A DNA stretch of 64,000 nt from Nipponacmea schrenckii (Eukaryota > Mollusca > Gastropoda > Lottiidae): NCBI GenBank assembly GCA_030562195.1, contig JAUJPP010000007.1, positions 30,811,769 to 30,875,768 on the forward strand, in the 5' to 3' direction. Positions within the stretch are counted from its first letter, which is position 1. Each line of letters begins with the position of its first letter. Below the pieces are notes generated by a model that saw only the letters and a list, made by a program, of their open reading frames with translations, made no database searches and had not been told where the DNA came from. Positions 53,201 to 63,365 of the stretch are shown one piece after another. The position numbers and the translations under genes were made by a program.

Positions 53201-53722
53201 GTGTTGTGTAGGTTTATTTTCAAATAGCGACCCTTCCTCTTGACCTGTATCATTTATGAAGGAAGCTTGTTTAATTATGAAGATGCAGTAATCTCAATTT
53301 TTCTTACCTCTAACCATACCATGAAATATCCATCACGTGTCATGTAATATTTATTACTCTTTTAGGAAACATCTTCAGATACAAGGCTGTGTATATGTGA
53401 CATTTGCGGTCCAAGAAATCTCACGTCCATTCAGGAACAAATGCAACTAGTTCGGAACTATTTAAAAGTGAACAATAAAAAATTATCATCCACAAGACGT
53501 AAAAAGGAATCGGCCACAGACGAGAGACCTTCCGCTCAAAATATAGGATATGTTGGAGTGTTTTTGATAGTGGGCTTTTTTGGCGCTCTTTGTTTTTCTG
53601 ACATTCATAAGATTTATACAGATATAAGGTGGATTATCGATAGGTTCTTCAACTCCTTCTGTGTGGCATATAGAATAATCTATATCGAATTTTTGATATT
53701 CTGTCGTATTGAATTTTTTTGA
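47240..53722 (+). CDS. Lectin/PAN/mucin type I membrane protein A
   Basis: Six exons: 47240-47294, 49665-49824, 50648-50871, 51292-51534, 52418-52968 and 53366-53722, with junction phases 1, 2, 1, 1, 0, giving 529 residues. Exon 1 is a signal peptide (MDYMYVLIGILVMLLQLT). Exons 2-3 form a C-type-lectin-like domain (about 25-146) with WNEAYEQC, DDFWIGL, CVVAKKDTRNW and FFLCE. The EPN/QPD and WND calcium-site motifs are absent, so classical sugar binding is doubtful. Exon 4 is a Cys-rich PAN/apple-like domain (147-227: CTYEL, CRGKC, HCFAY, CVLY, FCDS, RRCYS). Exon 5 is a mucin stalk with EPPTTTT repeats. Exon 6 carries CICDIC (420-425), a helical linker, SSTRRKKESA, RPSAQNIGY and one membrane helix (about 471-489), then a 39-residue tail. 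A cell-surface recognition receptor is the likely role. The ligand is unknown. Gene B downstream is a paralogue with identical structure. Confidence 0.88.
48146..48246 (-). mobile_element. SINE 3' fragment in intron 1 of lectin gene A
   Basis: On the minus strand it reads gaggccccacaggctgcgca followed by ctttaaaaatccc, and ends agagtaggtcgtaaaactcc before a T-rich run. The same body and tail words occur in the copy at 58565-58740. The tRNA-like head is missing. Confidence 0.65.
49024..49329. mobile_element. 306-bp MITE with TTAA ends
   Basis: The element starts ttaaagggatactgcgtttt, then agcatgaacataa. Its other end, reverse-complemented, starts ttaaagggataataggtctt, then agaatgaacataa. These are terminal inverted repeats of about 33 bases with a few mismatches. 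The outermost TTAA could be a duplicated target site, as left by piggyBac-type transposases. There is no coding capacity. A central palindrome cgcttaatcaatttattaag(cg) is present. It lies in intron 1 of lectin gene A. Confidence 0.75.
49868..50512 (+). repeat. Polypyrimidine tract of about 640 bp in intron 2 of lectin gene A
   Basis: The plus strand is almost entirely C and T (ctcc, ccct, tcctcct motifs) with few interruptions; the minus strand is the matching purine run. It opens 43 bases after the exon 2 donor and ends about 135 bases before exon 3. Long open frames on both strands here (up to 246 codons, made of S/P/L/F or E/R/G) are low-complexity artefacts. Confidence 0.95.
52556..52755 (+). 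repeat. 21-bp coding minisatellite (EPPTTTT repeats)
   Basis: About nine nearly identical 21-bp units (ccaaccactactactgaacc plus a) inside exon 5 of lectin gene A encode consecutive EPPTTTT heptads, with one TTTS variant. The near-identity in DNA, not just protein, points to recent expansion. It encodes dense potential O-glycosylation sites. The minus-strand and out-of-frame ORFs here are shadows. Confidence 0.95.
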
Positions 53723-54879
53723 CAACTCATTTTGTTCTTGGTTTATATTTATATGTTATCTTTTCCTATTAGCATACTGTCTATTATCATCATCATTCAT
53801 CCATATGTATAATCCTTATTCAATCCGTTATATAAATACTTTCATACGTTATTTAAAATTCACAAGTACTTTCAAGTGTTATTAGTATAATTGACTTTCT
53901 ACATTTAAATATACAACGCTTGTCACCCTATATGAAGTTGTTGAAATACTTGCTTTGTTTTATTAAGTAAATTGAGATTTTGGTTTCAAGCAAAATGATT
54001 CCGTTAACCAAATATCTCGTCTAACACAAGGTATATTATTATATTCGATAGTTATAATTGTATAGTTGTGGACTCTTCAAATGAGAAGTTCCATCAGGTC
54101 GGCTTCATAAGACACCAGCCACTACTATACATATAAATATCATAAGATACTCCCAGATCAAGTTGTGTTTGACTAAGCAAATCTGCCACAATGTACGAAA
54201 CAGATTTGTCTTAGTTGATAAAGAGTTCTACATAACGAGAATAAGATGTCCTTCTGGATTTTTAAGTTTTAATGTCAAGTTTTAGCAATTTCAATATAAA
54301 TACTCGAAGGCGAGTCAGTATGATCTTAATTCGCGGATCTTTTCAGTGACAAAACATCATCGATGTTATGTTAGGTGGATTGACAGAACGAGCTGGTTGT
54401 TTACTATTCTTGTGTTGAGAGATTTGCAATTCCGCCTTATAAGAATAGAGACATACGTCAGCATCTAAAGGAGAACAATTAGTACCCAAGGGGAATCAAT
54501 TAACCTTGCTGAGAAGTTGTTGACGAGATAGGTGATAATGTAAAGGTACTACCTATTCCTTTACCCTATTATGTAAATAAAATAGGTTTTACTATGTGTT
54601 GTATTTAGTCTTAATTTTAACAAAGTATTACTTCCTTCTAGAAGTGTTTGCTTTGAACATAATTGCTTTGTTTTTCTGAGTTTTTCAAAGACTTGTTGAA
54701 ACAAGCTTGAATAATTGAAAGTAAGTATTTACATTAACATTCTTTGAAACACTCTAAAGACTTTTTGTTATTGTTTTATTCAGTTAAAAACGATTGCTTT
54801 GAGCGCATTTTTTACTAACTGCCTTACAGGAAAGATAAATTTTAAAGAATATTCGCTTGACAACTATACTTTAAAAAAT
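53723..54879. other. Spacer between lectin genes A and B
   Basis: About 1.2 kb with no further gene. A TATAAATA word at 54295-54302 followed by a TCAGT initiator-like word at 54315-54319 could be the gene B core promoter. Their spacing of about 22 bases is shorter than usual, and a long leader of more than 500 bases would follow. Confidence 0.4.
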
Positions 54880-57800
54880 ATGTTGCGGATTTGTGGAGCT
54901 ATATTAGTTGTACTTTTACTTTTGTTACTGACAGGTAGGACTTTACGGTCATTTAGAATCGTTACACCCCAGAGCTGAAAAGCCTTCCATCAAATCAACA
55001 TCAGGAGAACAGCGATTTTGTGGGTTTATATGAGCAATACTTGTAAACTTTCAGCACGGTTGAATAATAGAATATCCTAATTCTAACGTTTTCAGATGTT
55101 AATAGTGAGTCTGTATATTTTTATTTATTTATAAAATATACGTGCACTATGATGTAAAATAAAACTATAATCAGAATTCGTTTCTTTTGACCAGAGGTAG
55201 CGTATTGTTTACTTCGAGAATTTGTATTGCATACTCAAAAGACCAACTGGAATGATGCTTATTTAAAATGTAAACAAGACGGTGGTCAATTATTAAAACT
55301 GAATTCTAAAGAAGAAGATTTTGCATTGAAGGGATTACTGAAACAAGAACCGTAAGATCAAATTTTGCTTCCTTAAATAAGCAACGTCGTTAGAAGGATT
55401 ATTTCTCCTGTTGCACTTTAGGTCAGAATATTCATCGTAACTCTTTCGTTATTCGCCACACCGACCTTTTCCTCAGAAATCAAACAAACGATATATCTCA
55501 GATAATATAGTCATAATTTTAAGTTTTTGACAAAATTTTCTGTTTTTCGAATTCGGCAGAAGGTATTTGCCACATTTTCCTGTAAATCCTGATAAGGTTT
55601 TTATACGGTCAATGAGTTCTTTACTTTTGAAATCACTTTCCTGCCCAAATATAGAAAGAATTGAATATAATCCGTCGAGAACTCAACCTTTGACCTTCCT
55701 GAATGGCATTTCGGTCTGTTTAACAGTCCTTGATAACATAAGATCGAGAAATTTACACGTACATTTATATTTGTTTAGGGGTGACGATTTTTGGATAGGT
55801 TTAAACACGGACAATGAAAATGCTGGAATAGAGTCAGATTTTAAATTTGCCGATTGTCAACCATTGTCGTGGAGTAATTGGGAAAATGGATTCATACAAG
55901 AAAGTGGCAAACAATGCGTTAAGGCTAAAAAAGATACTCGACTATGGTACAGAGAAGATTGTTACCAGGACAGCAGTTTCATTTGTGATATACCAAACGG
56001 TTCGTTGTTACAGATTTGCTTTAATAATTTCCCTCAAATGTGTTCTACCCACTGGGCATTATCTATAATTAGAACAAAATCAAGATTACAAAGGAAAGAA
56101 ATGTAGAATTAAATTTTTTTTTTTCGCAATATTGAGTTTCTTCACAAGAACATACTACAGTTCCAGCCCAAGATTCTATTACCTACGACAATTATAACCT
56201 TTCATTTTATTTCTAAAATTGTTGTGGCAACCATACATGGTAAGTGAAGTGATCCTTTCAATACACAGTTGTTGAGAAATCATTATTAAAATTCAATTTT
56301 TTAAAAACTGATGAGCAGACAAAAATATTATTTTAATGACAATCTATAACACTGTCATTAAATATAATACACTCATATTATCGAATGATTATCAGAACTC
56401 TTTTTCAGTAATACACTTTTGATGCTTATTGATAAATATGTCAACATGTCAAATTAAAGCCTGGGCAATATTAATGTTTCCGTACAAAATATTCAATATT
56501 AATGAAGATAATAATCTTCGAACTATCAGCATGTCCTTTACTGTCACTGCATACGAAACGACTATTTTAAAACATATCCTTCCGCCTTTAAACTCTCTCA
56601 TTAATTCATTGTCAAACTCTGAAAGAAAGTCAATTTCTAAATATATACCAAAAATTAGTCAAAATGAGTACAATCATTATCATAAAGTGTGGACCGAGTC
56701 CTTAACTGTGCGGATAAGTCCCTTCTCCATTATAGAGTAGTAGTTCGTGCTGTTAAACATAGTTATAACATACTTGAGCACCACCCTCCCACCCCCTCGT
56801 TTAAACAGGGAAAACATCAAATGAATTTCTCGGTATCGTGTAAGTTCAGAATGTTTTGATTTCTTGTCTTGTTTGTGGTCACTTCATTTACCATCCCTGA
56901 TCTGAAGAAATTGTTAAAGATGATGAGTTTCAGAACTATCAAATGGAAAATGTTCTTTTTCATTAAAAAAAAAACAAGAAAGAAACAACAGCCTCAACAC
57001 ATAAGATCAATCAAAATCAGTTGGGTAATTTAGTAAGTAATTTAGTGAGTCTATTTTGTAGGTGATTGCTATTATGAGACACACTTGCGAGCCTGTCCGA
57101 CTACAAAAGATGGTACAGAGTTGATGAATAGTACGATAGATACGAACGAGAAATGTCAATATCTTTGTGAAACCAATATAAAGAATGGAAAGAAATGTTA
57201 CGGCTATTTTTTTGAAAATTCCTGCGTCTTATATCATTCCATCGACCCATATTTCTGTGATTCTAGTATTGGATCATATACAATGAATTTTAGAAGATGT
57301 TACTTATGTAAGAATAGATTAAATGTCCTTTATTAATACCCGGTGCGAAAAACTACTAAATCGTTGATTCCGAATCGCCATATTTAGTAGTTGTCATGAG
57401 ATTGAATTGTATATTTGGTTTAGAATTATTCCTACTCTGGCATTAAAGTGACTAGATAGCATAAAAGTCAGCACCGGTTTCTAATTGTACAGAGGTCAAA
57501 CAAGGCGTGATAGCTGTCTTTATTCTGTTATTCAGAAACACAAAATAATCGAAAATTGTAAAGAGTCGTCTCAAAATAAAGCCAACGGGGGTACTAGTGA
57601 TAAAAATGAAATAAAGTAACGAAATAGAAAGAGTAATGTTGATACTAGGATTGAACTGATATTTAATATGAAACATGATATAAAACGTATTAGAAAGCTT
57701 ACTTTTCTTTGCAAAACGAATCTTTTAATAGTTGTCTATACTAAAATATATTATTAAAATATACTCTTTGTAGTTGGAGTGTATTCACGAGATGTAAGCA

Positions 57801-60800
57801 CATCCCAATGGTCTAGTTCGCCTATGGCCAGGACTTGTACCGTCTACCAGACCACATCTACAGCCATAAATACTGCACCTACTAATTCAACAACAACTAC
57901 CCGGTCTGCAACTTCAAGTGCAAGAACAACTACTAGACTTAGAACTACAACAGCTGCAAACTCCACGACTTTGTCGGTCACGTCAACACCCATGACTACA
58001 AACTCTTACAGCCAACGGCTTACTACAACTTTCGGAACTACGACTTCTAATACAACCGATCAACCGATGACTTCGCGTATACGCACACAATCATCAATTT
58101 TAGCTTTTCCGTCTACCACTGAGCACCTCACGTCTTCAATAACCCAAACTACAAGTTCAACTACTCCCACAACAGCAACAAGATCTGCTCCCCGAACGAC
58201 TTTAATCAAACAATCTTCGATTTCAGCTTTTCTGCCTACGGGTTCATCTACCACGATGCAACTCTCGTCTTCAACCACCCAAACTACAAGTTCAAGTACG
58301 CCCACAACAGCAACAAGATCTGCTCCCCAAACGGATTCTCCTCATACGCCTGATATGACCTATACTTCCACTAAAACTTCTTCAACTTCAAGCGAGTCTG
58401 CATCTACAAGAACCCAATCTCAAAGTACAATATACAGTACAATGGAACCGACTCTTAGATTACATTCTCAGATCACCTCGCCATGGACAACGAGAACGGT
58501 AAGAGTATTTTGTTCTATACAATGTATTGTTTTGTTTTCATCTTATTGTCAGCGCTGCAGATCGGAGGGACTGACATGGAAAAGGCGTCAAGGCCCCGTG
58601 TGCTACAGGCAGTGCATCGTACAGAGAGTTGGTTTATGCCTCTGTCCTTCCGAAGTATCCTTCATTGCACACTACCCAAAAACTCAAAAAGTCCTTCATT
58701 AGTCCAACAGTGCAGAAGAGTAGGACGTAAAACTCCATTTATTTCATTTCATTTTGTTTTCATCTTAAATAAAGCCTCGAAGTTGTGTTCCATAATAAAA
58801 ATAATGGCGTTAAGCTATGTCGACGAAATTGCCTTATATACAGAAAAGTATTTTGAAGGACATCTGGACATATTTCAGGTTATTTGACAATAGTCGCCAT
58901 GTGCAGAAGAGTAGGGCGTAAAACTCAATCCAATTCATTTTGCAAGATTTCATACAAGAAATATGGAAGTGAAATGTTTGTGACATCTCTGCCTAATTTC
59001 TATTTGTATTCTATAATCAGATTAATATAGATAATCGTTAAAATATGTTGCATGCATTACTACTTAAATCGTTCAGATTTGTTTTGGGATAAAATATGGT
59101 TATATAGGATACCTACAATTAACATGGAATATTCATTAAACAAATTTCGATCTTTCATTTTACAACCACCCGGTTGATTATAGCTACTGATACATGTAGA
59201 GCTTCAGGATGTAAGGAAGGAAATCGGAAGGAACAAGAGCTGTTTACTCTTACTGAGTCGAGAACGAATTTTTAAGTCATATTATTATCAACTGTTTTTT
59301 TGTTGTTTTTTTTAACATTATTTCGTATGTGAATTTAAATATATATGTAATCAATATGACCATTGAAGTACATTTTCAATGAAAATAGAACAATTGAAGT
59401 CTTTTATTTGCTAGTTATTGAATTGTTACATGAAATACTTATACTATGTTTTGTCTGCCATTTTCTTGTCTCGAGTTTTGCAGATATGGATGATATATAG
59501 TAAAAGATGTATAGAAAATTATTAGGATTCTTCTTCGCTACTTAGTCATTGTTTAAATTTAGCTACCATTCCGTTCTTCATATATTATTGAGATGAATTT
59601 GTAAACGCATATTTGGTTATTATCTAGAGATAAATTAGAAAACATTCATTACAATTCCCCACGTACTAGTGGAATTACCTCTAATAAAATATGGATGACC
59701 CTATTTTCGTAATTGGTTGATTATAGTCCGAACAACTGTGAAATTTCGGTGGGGTAGTGGAAATATTTTTAAATATTGGCTAAAGATGTTCCTGACCATC
59801 ATATAGTAATCGTAGGTGATTTTAATGTAGATTTTTTAACAAAAACCAATTCAAAAATCCATGAAATAATTCAACGATTTAATTTAACCCAATTAGTCAA
59901 TACCCCAACTAGGCTTGCTCTCGAAAAACATTCGCTTTTAGACCTTGTTTTGGTTTCATGTCCTGATTATATCGATTCGACAGTGGTTACTTTTAGTGGT
60001 CTGAGTGACCATAACCCAGTGGTTATCTCCCTTAAAATTCCTGACCCCAACAATTTTTGTTTTGATAGACAAATCTGGGACTACAATAGGATGGATATTA
60101 ATCTTTTAAATAGAAAAATTTCTCAATTTGATTGGAACCCTATCTTCTCGGATTCTCATGACATTGATGCCATGGTTTCAAAATTCACGTTAAAATTATA
60201 TAACATGATACAAGATTCGATCCCAAATAAAATCGTGACTATTAGACCTAAAGACCCTCCCTTATTATTCGTAAGAGAAATAGATTTCACAGAAAAGCTA
60301 AGCTACTAAATAACGTACAAGCATGGGCTGATTTTCGAAAATATAGAAACTACGTCATAGGGGAAATAAGAAAAACTAAAAAGAATTATATCGAAAAATT
60401 GGAAACGAACATAAATAACTCAAAATTTCTTCATGCCGATTGCTGGAGACTAATGAAAATTTTTTCAGTAAAACATGGTAACAATTCCAATTCTATTCCT
60501 CCCCTGAAATCGGGTGACCGATTGATATATTCAAATAAAGATAAAACTGAAGCCTTTAATAACTACCTTATTAGCCAATTCCTTGAATTTAACAATGATA
60601 ACCCTCCATATATCCAACCTAATGATATCGAAATTGAACCTCTTTCTGTACAACATGATGACATCGTTAAGATTATTTCCTCCCTCAAAAGTAAGAAGTC
60701 TTGTGGTCCGGACAAAATCAATAGTTTCGTCCTTAAAGCAATCTCTGAATCAATTTCACATCCTCTCCTTACATTATTCCGTATACTTATATCCAAATCA

Positions 60801-62511
60801 TATTTCCCAAAAAGTTGGAAACTTGCGCACGTAACACCTATTTTTAAATCTGGTGACCGAAATTTATGTTGTAATTATAGGCCCATTTCACTCTTGAGCT
60901 CCCTAAGTAAAATTTTTGAATCAGTTATATGTAATCATGTTCAAAATTTTATCGATTTTAACGATGTGCTATATAAACACCAGTCAGGTTTTCGTAAGAA
61001 CGATTGTGCTGTGTTTCAGTTATGTGAAATGTACAACTATATCTATTCTTGTATAGACGAGGGCCACGAAATCAAAGCAATATTTTTCGACATACGCCGC
61101 GCCTTCGACAAAGTTTGGCATAAGGGCCTATTACAGAAACTTTTCTCCATTGGAATCCGCAATAATGTTTATGATCTTATAAGAAATTATCTCACAGGTA
61201 GAGAGCAGTGCGTGGTGTTGCCCGGAGCCATATCGTCGACTAAGCCTGTACTATCTGGAGTACCCCAAGGATCTATTTTAGGGCCACTATTATTTTTGAT
61301 ATTTATTAATGATATTACTAGGGATATTGTTTCAAATCTACGCCTTTTTGCAGATGATACTTCACTTTTTTTAACTCTTGATAATCCTCATAAGAACTTA
61401 TATACGATTAACAATGATCTAGAAAAAATTTTCAATTGGTCAGAAACTTGGAAGGTCGAATTCAATCCTATTAAAACAGAAAGTATTACATTTAGTAGAA
61501 AAACCAGTCCATCTTGCCTCATTCCATCTTTCAATAATACTTTATTACATGACGTTGCTTCCCATAAACACTTAGGAATTGTTTTCCAAAACGATTGTAA
61601 ATGGGACTCTCAGGTTAACTATATAATTAGTAAAACGAGTAAAATGATTGATTGCTTGAGAAGCTACAAATATCGTCTATCACGTAAATCATTAACAATT
61701 TTATATACCTCTTATATTTTACCAATATTCGAATATGCGGACATCGTTTGGGATAACATGACTAATTCTTTAAGTATGAAAATTGAAAATCTCCATCTTG
61801 ATGCATTACTGGCCTCCCCCGGGGGACATCACACATTGCTCTCTACAGCGAATCAGGATTTGCGTCTCTGACTTCACGAAGACAAACTCATAAGCTAATC
61901 ACTTTTTATAAAATGAAAAATAATTTGGCCCCTCCCTATCTATGTTCTTTACTACCATCATCACCTTCTAATCGTTATTCTTTTCGTAATAAAAACAATA
62001 TCAGGCCAATACGCTGCCGAACGACATTTTATCAATCCACCTTTTTACCATCTACAATTAAAATTTGGAATGAATTAGATAACAATGTAACCAACGCCCC
62101 CACTTTGTCAAGTTTTAAATCATTAGTGTATTCTAAATTTTTTCCTCCTCGCAAAAAAATCTACTGTTTTGGTGAACGTCAGTTTCAAATTACTCATGCT
62201 AAATTACGTAATGGAAAGAGCGAACTTAATTATCATAGATATTTGATGCATATTCATGATAATCCTCTTTGTGCTTGCAACCTTGACCTTGAAACTTCTG
62301 AACATTTTCTCTTATTCTGTCCGTTGTTCTCAAACATAAGACTAAACACCATTAATCTCCTTCCTCCATTTTATAAAAACATTAATTGTCTGCTTTCTGG
62401 AAATGAAAACTTGTCACTTGACGAAAATTTGATTATATTTCATTCAGTAAAAAGTTTTTGCGCTCAATCAAAAAGATTTAAGACTTAACCAATAGTCACC
62501 TCCACTGGACG

Positions 62512-62542
<31 letters not shown>

Positions 62543-63300
62543 GTTATTTTTATTTATTTATTTATTTATTTATTTATTATCTATCTATTTATTTTCATTG
62601 TATTTATATATATAAACCTTTGCTGCTTTCTCTTATCTGTATATTAGTTATTTTTAAAAATTTTGTTGCCTTTCTTAAAATGTAATTATTTTTCTTGGAA
62701 ACGAATTAATATAAGCCTTTGGCTTGTTTTCGAATCCTATTCTTTTGAATTCTTATGAATTGTAACATATTTATGTGAATAAAATATTGTTTAAAAAAAA
62801 AATAAATAAATGAAAAGAAACGTAAAATACGGTCGGAGATCAACTCAAAATATTACCTTTTAACTGATACTGAATGTAAAAAATACTTTTTTCTTCATTT
62901 ATTCCTGATAAACTGACCAAATATATCAAAATTTGAAATTGAAAACTGTCATCAGAAACATAATTCTACATAAATCAGCGTGGCTTTTAATTACATTTAA
63001 AAATACTTTTGGTAATTTCAGACAACAGAAGCGGCGAAATCTGAGGTTTGTGTTTGTGATATTTGTAGTTTGAGAAATATTACAGCAATTGAAGAAGAGA
63101 TGAAACAAGTTAGAAATGATTTAAAAGTCAACAATGCAGAGTTATCATCCACAAGACGTAAAAAAGAATCTGCCATAGACAAGAGACCTTCCGCTCAAAA
63201 TATAGGATACATTGGGATAATTTTATTCGTGGCACTCTTTGGATCTATTATCATTTCAGATATTACAAAAATATTTAATGATCTTAAAACATTAAAATAG
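54880..63300 (+). CDS. Lectin/PAN/mucin type I membrane protein B
   Basis: Six exons: 54880-54934, 55195-55351, 55779-55999, 57062-57307, 57774-58498 and 63022-63300, with the same phases as gene A (1, 2, 1, 1, 0), giving 560 residues. The exon 1 signal peptide is exactly as long as in gene A (18 codons plus one base). The lectin-like domain spans about 20-144 (WNDAYLKC, DDFWIGL, CVKAKKDTRLW, FICDIP) and lacks EPN/QPD and WND. The PAN/apple-like domain spans 145-226 (CYYE, CQYLC, KCYGY, CVLY, FCDS, RRCYL). The mucin stalk spans 227-468 and is Ser/Thr-rich but without the EPPTTTT array. The last exon has CVCDIC (478-483), SSTRRKKESA, RPSAQNIGY, a membrane helix at about 529-547, and ends ISDITKIFNDLKTLK. 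The exon 3 donor gttcgt is weak. The 4.5-kb last intron carries SINE and LINE insertions, so splicing across it is the least certain junction, although the phase fits. Confidence 0.88.
56110..57060. other. Intron 3 of lectin gene B, nothing recognised
   Basis: Intronic sequence with a 103-codon open frame (56429-56740) lacking any recognisable domain. No repeat family was identified. Confidence 0.45.
58088..58327 (+). repeat. Two 110-120-bp coding repeats in mucin exon of gene B
   Basis: Segments starting caatcatcaattttagcttt (58088) and caatcttcgatttcagcttt (58211) run in parallel through acccaaactacaagttcaa and cccacaacagcaacaagatc. They encode two repeats (S-I-L/S-A-F ... TQTTSS-T-TPTTATRSAP). 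Confidence 0.85.
58565..58740 (+). mobile_element. SINE copy in the last intron of lectin gene B
   Basis: Plus-strand words ggagggactgacatggaaaa, ggccccgtgtgctacaggca and gtgcatcg, then agaagagtaggacgtaaaac and tccattt, match the SINE body and tail seen elsewhere in the window. The tRNA-like head is absent. A second tail-only piece (gcagaagagtagggcgtaaa + actc) lies at about 58901-58925. The open frame running on from the mucin exon into this region is intronic. Confidence 0.75.
59776..62488 (+). pseudogene. LINE endonuclease/reverse transcriptase ORF, frameshifted
   Basis: Coding similarity runs through three frames. The endonuclease end and linker occupy 59776 to about 60265. The reverse transcriptase occupies about 60265-61820, including YRPISLLSSLSKIFE, AFDKVWHKGLL, GVPQGSILGPLL, LRLFADDTSLF and HLGIVF. 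The C-terminal region with the Cys/His block occupies about 61820-62488. One frameshift near 60260-60275 and one in a C/G run near 61816-61826 break the frame. No internal ATG start is supported for the first block, which opens at a TTG. The copy cannot make the full polyprotein as it stands, but damage is light, so the insertion is fairly young. Confidence 0.85.
62511..62595 (+). repeat. (TTTA)n microsatellite in the LINE 3' UTR
   Basis: Nearly uninterrupted ttta repeats just after the end of the LINE coding region, then ctat-type variants. Confidence 0.95.
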
Positions 63301-63359
63301 TACCTTTTTTGACTTGTTATATATATTGCTTTGATTATGTGTGCCTATTTCTTCATTCT

Positions 63360-63365
63360 AATAAA
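63360..63365 (+). terminator. Poly(A) signal of lectin gene B
   Basis: AATAAA 60 bases after the stop codon at 63298-63300, a normal position for a short 3' UTR. Confidence 0.55.

Larger units (their letters stand above)
59765..62810 (+). mobile_element. 5'-truncated LINE (Jockey/CR1 group) with frameshifts
   Basis: The copy lies in the last intron of lectin gene B, same strand. It has the C-terminal part of an apurinic endonuclease (GDFNVDF at about 59815, LSDHNPVV at about 60003), a reverse transcriptase with GVPQGSILGPLLF and FADD, and a C-terminal Cys/His block (CACN...ETSEHFLLFCP). It ends with AATAAA at 62778-62783 and an A-rich (taaa) tail. The missing endonuclease N-terminus and first ORF mark it as 5'-truncated, as is usual for LINE insertions. 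Clade is judged from motifs only. Confidence 0.88.

Noticed and set aside
55567..55778. In-frame N-terminal extension of the second lectin exon of gene B (starting about 55567)
   Set aside because: A polypyrimidine-ag acceptor at 55777-55778 matches the gene A exon boundary and phase. The upstream part has no lectin-like sequence.
58499..58887. Coding continuation of the mucin exon past 58498
   Set aside because: A donor (acg|gtaaga) at 58499 is in the same phase-0 position as in gene A, and the sequence beyond is SINE-derived.
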